64,000 bases of DNA from CAWUKT01 sp963923035 (lineage in GTDB: Bacteria > Bacteroidota > Bacteroidia > J057 > JADKCL01), in assembly GCA_963923035.1 (NCBI GenBank), contig CAWUKT010000007.1, forward strand, positions 66,880 to 130,879. The letters run 5' to 3'. Shown here one piece after another: positions 52,559-60,497 of this stretch; the stretch's first letter is position 1, and each line of letters opens with the position of its first letter. Both the position numbers and the translations under genes were made by a program. The notes under the pieces are model-generated. The model was given only the letters and a program-made list of their open reading frames with translations. It searched no databases and had not been told where the DNA came from.

Positions 52559-53887
52559 ATGATCAAACCGTTTACCCTATTTTTCTGCCTCGGTATCCTG
52601 TTCGGTGCGCCTTTGATGGGCCAAACCGTCACGGCCAGCTTCTCCGCCCCGGCCCCGACGCTGTGCAGCAGAGATACCCTCTTCCTCACCAATACCAGCA
52701 CCGGCGCTCTTACCTACGAATGGTGGGTCGACGGCAGCTTGGTCTCGACAGCCGTCGATCTGAATTGGGTGCCCACGGGCGCGGGCATGCCCCTCATTGA
52801 GTTGGTCGCGCTGGGGGCCAATGCGAGTGATACGGCCGCGGCGACCTTTAACGTCCTGCCCATTCCCGTGGTCACGGGCGGCCCCAACCAGTCCATTTGC
52901 CCCGATTCCGCACCGGGCGTCCTCATCGGCGCCACCATTACCGGTGCGCCCGGCCCCTATACCTACCAGTGGTCCCCCAGTGCCGGCCTCAACGATTCCA
53001 CGATCCTGAACGCATTTGCCCGGCCCGACTCCACCACGACCTATACCCTGACCGCCATTTCCGGGGGCGGGTGCCCCAGCCAGCCCGACTCCAACAGCAC
53101 CGTCACCGTATTTGTGCAGGACTTGCCCATCGCGCTGGCCGGGAACGATACCGCCCTCTGCGATGCCGACACGATCCAACTGAATGCGACTGCACTTGGC
53201 GGCGGCCCCCAATTCTTTTACAACTGGTTCCCCGCCATCGGTTTGTCCAATCCCTCCATCCCCAATCCCCGGGCCTACCCTAACCAGACGACCACCTACG
53301 CCCTGACCGTTTTCTCGAATGGTTGCCCGTCCTTCTCCGATTCCATCACCATCCACGTCCTCAACCAGCCCGGTCCCTCCGCCAATTTTGCCCTCAGTAA
53401 TCCCGCGCCCCAGGTCTACCAGTTCCAGGATGCCTCGGCGGGAAGCCCGGTGAAGTGGTACTGGGAACTCAATTGTCCGGCCCTGTCCGCGCCGGTGGTC
53501 AATACGGCGGCGACCTGGACGGATACGCTCAGTGCGTGCGACTTTGAGGTCTGCCTGACGGTGACGGATACGGTGGGCTGTGGCGACCGCCTCTGTGATT
53601 CGCTGTCGGTGCCGGTGGGCGTGGATCCGGGAGCCGATATCCCATTAGTGGTTTACCCCAATCCTGCGCGGCGGTGGCTCCAGGTCGAGGTGCAGCGGGG
53701 GATTGCGGGAGAAATGTGCTGGGAAATGGTGGACGGGCTGGGAAAACGGGTCTTGGAGGGCCGGGAAATGGCGAATGCCGGGGAGCCCCTGCGGCTGGAC
53801 CTGACGGGGTTGGATGCGGGGATGTATTGGCTGCGCTTGGAGGCAGAGGGCAAATGGGTGAGCCGGGCGGTTTGGGTGGCTCCGTGA
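52559..53887 (+). CDS. Secreted PKD/Ig-like protein with type A T9SS sorting domain
   Basis: A 442-residue exported protein. The ATG at 52559 is chosen; the open frame extends to 52406 but without a signal peptide, which begins here (MIKPFTLFFCLGILFG, cleavage near 21 before QTVTASF). An N-terminal PKD-like domain (about 25-100, LTYEWWVDGSLVS), Ig-like repeats of the YTYQWSPSAGL type (about 105-300) and a further PKD-like unit (about 305-360) lead to a type A sorting domain (VVYPNPARRWLQVEV, ending VSRAVWVAP). Cys pairs in the Ig units could form disulfides. It is a single gene with a surface-adhesin look. Confidence 0.85.
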   Translation: MIKPFTLFFCLGILFGAPLMGQTVTASFSAPAPTLCSRDTLFLTNTSTGALTYEWWVDGSLVSTAVDLNWVPTGAGMPLIELVALGANASDTAAATFNVLPIPVVTGGPNQSICPDSAPGVLIGATITGAPGPYTYQWSPSAGLNDSTILNAFARPDSTTTYTLTAISGGGCPSQPDSNSTVTVFVQDLPIALAGNDTALCDADTIQLNATALGGGPQFFYNWFPAIGLSNPSIPNPRAYPNQTTTYALTVFSNGCPSFSDSITIHVLNQPGPSANFALSNPAPQVYQFQDASAGSPVKWYWELNCPALSAPVVNTAATWTDTLSACDFEVCLTVTDTVGCGDRLCDSLSVPVGVDPGADIPLVVYPNPARRWLQVEVQRGIAGEMCWEMVDGLGKRVLEGREMANAGEPLRLDLTGLDAGMYWLRLEAEGKWVSRAVWVAP

Positions 53888-54000
53888 GGGTAGCTGTCTT
53901 TACATCATGCCTAGCCAGTCGGCGATTTGCTCGTATCCTTTGACGATGCTGGCCCCGCGCTTGACGCTTGTGGCCACGTGGTACCCAAGTGCTTTAAAAT

Positions 54001-54028
54001 AGGCGGCCCCGCCCGAGCGGAGCCGCCT
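54001..54028 (-). terminator. Strong intrinsic terminator
   Basis: On the minus strand AGGCGGCTCCGC pairs with GCGGGGCCGCCT (12 bp, one T-G wobble) around a TCGG tetraloop and is followed by TATTTTAAA. It lies 26 bp after the stop of the gene at 54054 and ends its transcript. Confidence 0.8.
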
Positions 54029-54053
54029 CGTTCACGTGCCCGTTGGCACATTC

Positions 54054-54602
54054 CTAGTTGTCGGCCGGGTTGGCCGGGGCGGAGGAATCGCTGGACGGGT
54101 CGTCCGGCAGGTCCGGGAGGACCTCACCGCTGTCTTCGCTGCCGGAGCGGCTGCTTTCAAAGCGCTCGGCGAGCATGTCGACGATGATCTGAGCGCCGGG
54201 GACGCCCGAATTGGCGGCTTGCTTGGCCATGCGGTAAAACAGTAAGGAACCTTGGTAGGATTCCGAACCGGCCAGGATCCGGGTATGGACGACTTGCTCG
54301 TACAGCTGGCCCAGGGCCATTTCCACCTTTCGCAACTGGTTGTACAGCGCGAAGTCCTTGCGGATTTCCAGGGGATTCACATAGCCGGGCATCCAGGTCT
54401 GGTTCTCGTCCAGGGCCTGCACGGCTTCTTCTACAAACAGGCGGTTCTGACGCCTGATTTTGGGGAGGTAACGCCGCTCCTGCTCGGTCAGACCAATCAG
54501 AAAGGGCATGTTCTGCTCCACGTCAGCAACAGCTGACAGGATCCGCGCCACGTCGGCATCGGACAGGGCCGCCGAGAGGCGGTTCACAAAAATGTTTGAC
54601 AT
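54054..54602 (-). CDS. Conserved hypothetical helical protein
   Basis: A 182-residue protein without signal peptide or membrane helix. The ATG at 54602 (MSNIFVNRLSAALSD) is chosen over a longer frame to 54614. It is all-helical: a short N-terminal helix, the motif MPFLIGLTEQERRYLPKIRR, NPLEIRKDFALYNQL, a long central helix and GVPGAQIIVDMLAERF. Sequences of this pattern (a PFLIGLT-ERR-LPK start and a IPGA end) recur in Bacteroidota and have no assigned function. The C-terminal 30 residues are a low-complexity Ser/Asp/Pro tail. A strong terminator follows. Confident as a gene, unknown in role. Confidence 0.8.
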   Translation of the reverse strand: MSNIFVNRLSAALSDADVARILSAVADVEQNMPFLIGLTEQERRYLPKIRRQNRLFVEEAVQALDENQTWMPGYVNPLEIRKDFALYNQLRKVEMALGQLYEQVVHTRILAGSESYQGSLLFYRMAKQAANSGVPGAQIIVDMLAERFESSRSGSEDSGEVLPDLPDDPSSDSSAPANPADN

Positions 54603-55911
54603 AGGAAATATCAAATCAATTCAACAAGGGGCTGGGAGACGTTCCCAGTCCATACAGCTAGGCTGGCTGATTGTATAAACCTTGGTCCACCGATCGTTGT
54701 CGTAAATGTCGATCATACTTGTTCCCCAAAAGTATTCCTTCAGCATTACATTCCAAATAAAAAAATTCCCCATACTTAGGAAGACAGAGCTCCACAAGCA
54801 CCCCTCAAGCTCCCCAATACCCATTTTTAGTCCAAACCGCCCTTCAAAAGCAGCATTCATTCAACCGTATCCATTTTGGATACACCACTTCCCCAATATC
54901 TATTCAATCCGGACAATGGCTTCCCCGACGGCTTTTCCGGCGGGTTTTCCAGCGGCTGAGATGGCTTGCCCCGGGCGCATCCCCCGGAGCATCACCGCGG
55001 AAAATCGAGCTTCCTATCCAGGCTACACTCCTTAAATATGGGTTCAATTTCTCTGAGTTCTGCTCATTCGGAGGGGAAACCGAAGTCCGTACAGTTATTG
55101 GTAGGGACACAGCATAAGGGGAACGGGTATTCCAGCTGGCAATATCCCCTTGAACTGCCATTTCAGTTGATGAGACTCCGTCATTGGGGTTGGGGACCCG
55201 GCCAGCCGAGTTCGGAACGCGGCCGTCGGAGTCGGGAACCCGGGTATTGGCGTTCCGGACCCGGACATTGGAGTCGGGAACTCGGGAATTGGAGTTCGAG
55301 ACTCGGATATTGGAGTCGGGAACTCGGCCGTCGGAGTGCTGGACTCGACCATCGGAGTCGGAAACTCGGGAATTGGAGTTCGAGACTCGGATATTGGAGT
55401 CGGGAACTCGGCCGTCGGAGTGCTGGACTCGACCATCGGAGTCGGAAACTCGGGAATTGGAGTTCGAGACTCGGATATTGGAGTCGGGAACTCGGCCGTC
55501 GGAGTCGGAAACCCGGGCATGCGGGTTCGGAATTCGGAACAGCTCCCTTCATGGCCGCAAGGCATCGAAACAGACGACCAAAACCCGCGGGTCACCCGAA
55601 AGATGACTTCGGCGAAGGGCCAATCGGGAGTCTGGGAGCAGGTTTCTCCCGAATTATAGCAAAAGCGATCAGAAAGAGCCCCCACCAAATCCCCCCACCT
55701 TCCTCCTTTTCCATTTCCCTACCCCTCCCTGTTCCCCCACCTCCCACTCGACCAACTACGTAAAAAGGCCGACATTAGATATTTATTTGCTCCCGAACCG
55801 AAACAATCCAACTTGCTCTCCGTACATTTGAATCGTTTAAGCTGTGCATTTTTTGACAGGGCACCTAGCTAGCCCTTACGATTCGATCAATTCAAGAAGA
55901 ACCAATTGTCT
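54603..55911. other. Gene-free region of 1.3 kb with a 21-bp repeat array
   Basis: No convincing gene. From 54603 to about 55180 there are only short ORFs and a small hairpin (CTGGGA / TCCCAG near 54632). The 21-bp array fills 55183-55537. From 55640 the DNA becomes pyrimidine-rich and then A/T-rich up to the ATG at 55912; a TTTATTTG near 55790 resembles a -7 element. Long ORFs through the array are open in several frames on both strands because a 21-bp unit without stops keeps every frame open. Confidence 0.55.
55183..55537. repeat. About 17 tandem 21-bp units, a dyad in nearly every unit
   Basis: The core unit is RTYGGAGTCGGGAACTCGGNN. Units begin every 21 bp from 55183 (55183, 55204, 55225 and so on to 55519). 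Nearly all have an inverted repeat GAGT-N5-ACTC in which the arms are kept while the 5-nt centre varies (CGGGA, TCGAG, GCTGG, CGGAA). The middle shows a higher-order 84-bp period (four units) repeated: 55309-55392, 55393-55476. Units at the two ends are more diverged. 21 bp is two turns of B-DNA, so all dyads lie on one face of the helix, as expected for an array of protein-binding sites. Confidence 0.9.
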
Positions 55912-58002
55912 ATGGAAACGACGCATCAAAGCCCTGTACTACAGGAGCAGTCCCCCGAATCGATGGAGAGTGCGTTCTCTCCTTCGGAAAGTACCCAACA
56001 ATTCAAGGACGAGCGGCCCGAAGCCGGAGTGCAGCGGCGCATGCAACATGGCGCCAACAGCAGCTCCCAGGTCCAGCAGTTGCAGACCCTTCAGCGGGCC
56101 ATCAACCTGGGCAATTCTCCTTCTACGCTTCAGGCTCCCGTTCAACGCCAGACGGCTTCGGTCGTGCAGCGCACCCCGGGTGACCTCGACGGAATTGTCA
56201 CGCCGGACATTCAGGAAGCGCCGGGAGGCATGTTCTCTTCCCGCAGCACCTGAGGACAGATTCAGGACAAGGTTACCGCGTACGTGGCCCTGGATTCAGA
56301 CAATATCTCCGGACGAAATACCGCGGTGAAGGCCCTGGAGCCGTTGTTCACGACCTGGCTCCAGCAATTTGGGGTCAAGGAAGAGGCGTTCCGGAATGAC
56401 CCGACCAACAATTCCATCTCCCAAAAAGAATTCAAACAGAAGATTGCCGTCCAACAAATCAAGGCGGCCCTGGTCAAGGAGAAGAAAGAAATTGCGGCGA
56501 CCTCGGGATCCCTGGGGATCATGAAGGGGGATGTCGTCGACGACCCCCGGATTACCGGCCAGGTCAAGTCCGAAGACAAATCGGCGCCAAAGGGAGGTAT
56601 GTTCAAAGAGGATACCGATATCCTTGATAAATCGAAGACCAAGATCGGGACGGGGCAGAAGGGCAAAGTGGTCAAGATCATTGGGGAATGGGACGATTCC
56701 GATACTACGGTCCAGAAGAATGACCACGACAAGATTTCCAAAGAGGACCAGACCAAGGCGGGCGATAACTATCAGGCTGTCCCCGACGGCTACGTCGAGA
56801 AGGACACGCTCATTGGGGTCAACCGGGTCGACAATGTGGACAATTCTACCCACATGGACCGCAAGAATCCGATGACTTATCCCCTCTTCCCCCATCCAGC
56901 CCGGGTGGAAGACGTCCAGCAGGGCGGCATTGGCGACTGTTATCTGATGGCTTCCATGGCCACGGTCGCAGCGAAAAAACCGGGGCACTTTGAGCGGCAC
57001 ATGAAGGACCACGGCGACGGTACGGTGACCATCCTCCTGTACGACTCCAAGGGAAGCGCGGTCTCCGTCACGGTGAAAAAGACCATTGCCTCCACCAACA
57101 ATAGTTGGTCTGCCAACAAAGACCTCTACGCCAATGGCCCGATGTGGGTCAAGATGTACGAAAAGGCCTATGTGGCAGCCGGATTCCAGGGCAAAGAGGA
57201 CGACCTCACCTCCGAGTCCCAATCCTACGGGATGATCGAAGGCGGCTGGGGCAGCACGGCGCTGAAGCACATCACGGGTGAGAACACCGAGCAGGCCTCC
57301 ATCGATACCGGCCGGAGTGCGGCCAATGGGGTCATTGCCAATTATATCAACCGGACCATCATCCCCGACCTGAATACGGATGATCCCGACCATGAGGATT
57401 TCCAGACCCTACTGAAGCTCAGCGGCCAGGTTGTTCCCGAATTGGGCGACTTGATGGCCAAGACCTTTGTGACCCAGAGCGACCTCCGCAAGATGCTCAA
57501 TGACAAGGGCCTCCCGGCGGGCATCGTGACCAAGGTGATGAACTACGTGGTCCAGGAGCAAATCCTCACCGGCGACCTCGGCAGTGGGGTCTATACCAAA
57601 GGCGAACTGTCCTTGTTTGATAAGATCAAGGGTAAAATCGATGCGGGCAAGCTGGTCACGATGGGCACCAACCAGGAAATCTTTGACTCGAAGGATGAGA
57701 TCGAAGGCAAAGGGGGAAGTGCAGGCGAACCGATGGTCAAGGGACTGGTCGGCGGCCACGAGTATTCCGTATTGGATTACGCCCCCAAGAACCCGCTTCC
57801 CGGCGCGACCCTGTCGATCCTGGTCCGCAACCCGTGGGGCACCTACGGACGGAAGTACCAGAAAGCGGACGACTCGATGGCGGACCTCACCACCGGCGCA
57901 ACCTATACCGGTGCCAAGCGGGTGAAGGACAGCAGCGGCCAGTTCTGGATGGACCTGGCGGATCTGGCGGCCTACGGCAACCAGCTCTCCTTTACCAAGT
58001 AA
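55912..58002 (+). pseudogene. Calpain-like cysteine protease with eCIS-cargo-type N-terminus, split by in-frame TGA
   Basis: A 697-codon frame broken once by TGA at 56251-56253 (codon 114). Part 1 (METTHQSPVLQEQ...) carries FKDERPEAGVQRRMQ and QLQTLQRAINLG, close to the FVDNRPEAxAQRKLQ-QLQ N-termini of cargo proteins of extracellular contractile injection systems in Bacteroidota. After the TGA the same frame continues with helical protein-like sequence and then a C2 (calpain-type) protease domain: QGGIGDCYLMASMA with Cys343, His616 (GGHEYSVLDYAP) and Asn640 (LVRNPWGTYG). It could be a recent nonsense mutation, an assembly error, programmed read-through, or a separate second gene starting at GTG 56284 or ATG 56521. 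No injection-system genes lie in the window. A strong terminator follows. Confidence 0.85.
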
Positions 58003-58020
58003 GACCTTACAACTACATAC

Positions 58021-58055
58021 GAAAAGCTCCTTTCCCGCCGGGAAAGGAGCTTTTC
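58021..58055 (+). terminator. Perfect 16-bp hairpin terminator
   Basis: GAAAAGCTCCTTTCCC pairs perfectly with GGGAAAGGAGCTTTTC around a GCC loop. The 3' arm ends in TTTTC and is followed by TGATTTTACG. It lies 18 bp after the stop of the calpain-like gene and is near-symmetrical, so it may also act on the minus strand. Confidence 0.9.
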
Positions 58056-58105
58056 TGATTTTACGACTGCCCATCTCTTCTAGCCGAGATCAGCGGCCTG
58101 GCCCA

Positions 58106-58687
58106 TTAGCGGTTCAGGTAATCGATGACCATGCCCAGAGCAACTTCGTCGTAGTCTTTCTTGTTCTCTCCAGCAATCGAGGGTACTTCCACCGTGACCT
58201 TGTGGGTACAGCTGCCTTCCGTTCCAATATTGGTGTCTTTGGCGCAATCACACCAGCCACTGGTGGAGTCAATCACGTTCAGCTTACAGCCTTTGCAATT
58301 GCTTTTGGTGGTACAGCTTTGGGTGGAGGCGGTGGGATCAAAGCCAAGGTCACCATCGTTGCTCAGATCCAATTCTACGGCAAAGGTGGTCCGGGTTTGG
58401 TCGGCGTTGATCAACATACCCACCAGAAAATAGTTCTCGGTTCCCTTCTGGATGGAGAAGTCATCGGCATTTTCGGTCTCGTAGGCCTCGCGGAAGGCAA
58501 TCCGCAGCTCGGCGGGGTCTACACTCAATTCGGCGTCACCGTCCTGGACGGTTCCAATGACCGCGCGGTTGACCAGGCCTGTCTCCTGGTTCCCGGAAGT
58601 GGGATCTTCTACGGTGGAGCAGCTGGGGAGGATGAAAAGGACGAGGGCGGCGCCCATCAAAAGGTTCAATTTGGAAAAAAGTTTCAT
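58106..58687 (-). CDS. Six-cysteine lipoprotein, copy 3
   Basis: A 193-residue lipoprotein (ATG 58687; lipobox FILPSC, Cys23). The mature protein begins STVEDPTSGNQETGLVNRAV, then AELRIAFREAYETENADDFS and a TRTTFAVELDL strand. The C-terminal domain has SCTTKSNCKGCKL, WCDCAKD and GSCTHKV: the spacing is C-x5-C-x2-C, then C-x-C, then a single C. It ends VPSIAGENK and a short helix (MVIDYLNR). It is one of three tandem paralogues; none matches a family recognised here. The Cys set could bind metal or form disulfides. Confidence 0.8.
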   Translation of the reverse strand: MKLFSKLNLLMGAALVLFILPSCSTVEDPTSGNQETGLVNRAVIGTVQDGDAELSVDPAELRIAFREAYETENADDFSIQKGTENYFLVGMLINADQTRTTFAVELDLSNDGDLGFDPTASTQSCTTKSNCKGCKLNVIDSTSGWCDCAKDTNIGTEGSCTHKVTVEVPSIAGENKKDYDEVALGMVIDYLNR

Positions 58688-58871
58688 GAGTGTTGTTGTG
58701 ATTAATAATGGATTAAAGTTTTCGGGCCCGACGGGGCATTTGGGGTCGGGGCGGCATCGGGGTGGATGGCGCCAGGGACTCAGCAGCCGACTGCAACTGC
58801 TTTCCAAGTAGAAGACAGCATGTAGGTGCAGATAGATCGGGGTATCCACGACCAAGGTCAGTGGAATCAGG

Positions 58872-59468
58872 TTATCGGTTCAGGTGGGCAATGACCCGTT
58901 TGAGGGCGGGGCTCCCATCGGAGGGATCCATTTTCCCCTCTCCGGCCACACTTGGTGCTTCGATCTTGACGGAATGGTGGCAGCGGCCGGCTCCCCCCCA
59001 CTCGTCTTGCTTCTTGACGCAATCACAGTAGCCCGCATTGGAGCTCAGAACCGTCAGGGAGCAGCCCTTGCAGTTGGTACTGGAGGTACAGCTCTGGGTC
59101 GAGGCCAGTGGATCGAAGCCCAGGTCGCCGTCGTCCAGGAGTTCCAATTGGACGGCAAAGGTGGTCCGGGTCTGATCGGGGTTGACCAACATTCCCTGGA
59201 GGTAATAGTCACCTTCTACCTCTTGCACCGAGAAATCATCGGCATTTTCGGAGCCGTATCCTTCCCGGAAGGCCACGGTCAAGTCGGCTGGGTCCACGAT
59301 CAGGTGGGCAACGCCGTTGTCAACGGTCGCCACAACCGCCCGGTTGGCCAGGCCTGTTTCGTCAGTACCGGAAGCCGGGTCTTCGACCTTCGAGCAGCTG
59401 CTGACGAAGAGGAGGAACAGCAGCAGCGAGGCGCTGAGGAGAGGGGTGGTGAGTGAAGTAATTTTCAT
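58872..59468 (-). CDS. Six-cysteine lipoprotein, copy 2
   Basis: A 198-residue lipoprotein (ATG 59468; lipobox LFVSSC, Cys25), closest to copy 3. It shares SKVEDPASGTDETGLANRAV, REGYGSENADDFSV, TRTTFAVQLEL, the Cys set (SCTSSTNCKGCSL, YCDCVKK, GRCHHSV) and the end APSVAGEGK, then KRVIAHLNR. 184 bp separates it from copy 3 and 98 bp from copy 1; all run the same way. Spacing permits one transcript but the gaps are larger than in the 24-kb operon. Function unknown. Confidence 0.8.
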   Translation of the reverse strand: MKITSLTTPLLSASLLLFLLFVSSCSKVEDPASGTDETGLANRAVVATVDNGVAHLIVDPADLTVAFREGYGSENADDFSVQEVEGDYYLQGMLVNPDQTRTTFAVQLELLDDGDLGFDPLASTQSCTSSTNCKGCSLTVLSSNAGYCDCVKKQDEWGGAGRCHHSVKIEAPSVAGEGKMDPSDGSPALKRVIAHLNR

Positions 59469-59566
59469 GAGATGTTTGGTTGGTGGTTAAATAAAGGACA
59501 GTCATGGCTCCGCTGGGCGTCGCCCCCGGCGGGCACGCAGCAAAAGACAGATCCTCGTCAAAGGAA

Positions 59567-60118
59567 TTAGTTCAGGGCTCTGACCAACGCTTCCAGGTTG
59601 GCGCCGGTTTTGTTCTCGCCCGCTATGCTGGGACTGGAGGAGTAGTCGCAGGCTCCTCCCATCGGGGCCCAGGGATCGCTGATGGAAATACATTTGCAGT
59701 AGTACTTTCCACCGGGCGTGTTTTTGAGGCTACACCCCGAACAATTCCCCCAGGAAGAACAACTGTGGGATTCCGTCAAAGGGCCGAATCCAAGCTCTCC
59801 GGCCGGATCGATCTCCAATTCGATGGCGAAATTGGTGAAGATATCGCCGGCCGATTCCAGGTAGCCGGTCAATACATAGCCGCCCTGGCCATCGTCCTCA
59901 ACGGCAAAGTCATACGCGCTTTCTACGCCGTAGACTTCTTTGAAGGCAATCCGCAATTGGGCGGATTCCACGGTCATTTGGGGATTTCCATCCACCACTT
60001 GCCCGACAACCGCCCGGTTGGAGGGGACAGCAGAAGTGGAATCAAGGGGAGATTCAGGTGAGCATCCGGGGAATAGAATGGCCCCGAGAAGAACCCATAA
60101 GAGGATACTTTTCGTCAT
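59567..60118 (-). CDS. Six-cysteine lipoprotein, copy 1 (diverged)
   Basis: A 183-residue lipoprotein (ATG 60118; lipobox LFPGC, Cys19). Similar order to copies 2 and 3 but more diverged: SNRAVVGQVVDGN, LRIAFKEVYGVESAYDFAV, FAIELEID, then SCSSWGNCSGCSL, YYCKCIS and GACDYSS, ending PSIAGENK. The conserved SIAGENK end and Cys set show it is the same family. It is the first of the three in transcription order and is preceded by a 379-bp intergenic region that probably holds the promoter. The open frame beyond 60118 was not counted. Confidence 0.78.
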   Translation of the reverse strand: MTKSILLWVLLGAILFPGCSPESPLDSTSAVPSNRAVVGQVVDGNPQMTVESAQLRIAFKEVYGVESAYDFAVEDDGQGGYVLTGYLESAGDIFTNFAIELEIDPAGELGFGPLTESHSCSSWGNCSGCSLKNTPGGKYYCKCISISDPWAPMGGACDYSSSPSIAGENKTGANLEALVRALN

Positions 60119-60497
60119 ACGGCAAAGATTTAAATAGTTTACAAAATAGGATGAATAGGAGGCTGTGATCTGCAATCAGACCGAACCTCTAACTGGGTAG
60201 TATATACCAATACAGAAGACGTATAGACTAATTTAAAACCGAATTAAAACTATTTACTTGGATTGTTATGTACCAGCAGTGAAGTAAAACTATACTGTAC
60301 ACACTTAATTTCCTAGCCCTCAAACCGAAAAACTCCCCCCTTCAGCAGGACTTGACGGAAAGCCGACATTGACCATTTTCTTTGGATATTTGCCCTTCCT
60401 TGGGGGGTGAATTATTGCTTCCGGTCGGTCTTTGGCTCTTTTTTCCCTAAGTCCTTCCTCCTAACTGGCTCGTCTTCAGGGTGATTGACCGAATAGG
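60119..60497. other. Intergenic, probable promoter of the lipoprotein cluster
   Basis: 379 bp, more A/T-rich than the surroundings at 60180-60310. On the minus strand ATCTTTG about 13 bp before the start at 60118 is close to but not an exact -7 element. No gene, hairpin or repeat was recognised. Confidence 0.4.

Noticed and set aside
55183..55537. CRISPR array
   Set aside because: Units are contiguous with no unique spacers and no cas genes are near.
55095..55688. Minus-strand ORF of 197 codons with a 7-residue repeat, and overlapping plus-strand ORFs
   Set aside because: The 21-bp repeat keeps all frames open; dyad arms rather than codons are conserved.
56251..56253. Selenocysteine at the in-frame TGA
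   Set aside because: No hairpin resembling a bacterial SECIS was recognised right after the TGA, and the position is in a linker, not an active site.
56296..57393. 365-codon minus-strand ORF
   Set aside because: Antisense to the calpain-like protease domain, no features of its own.
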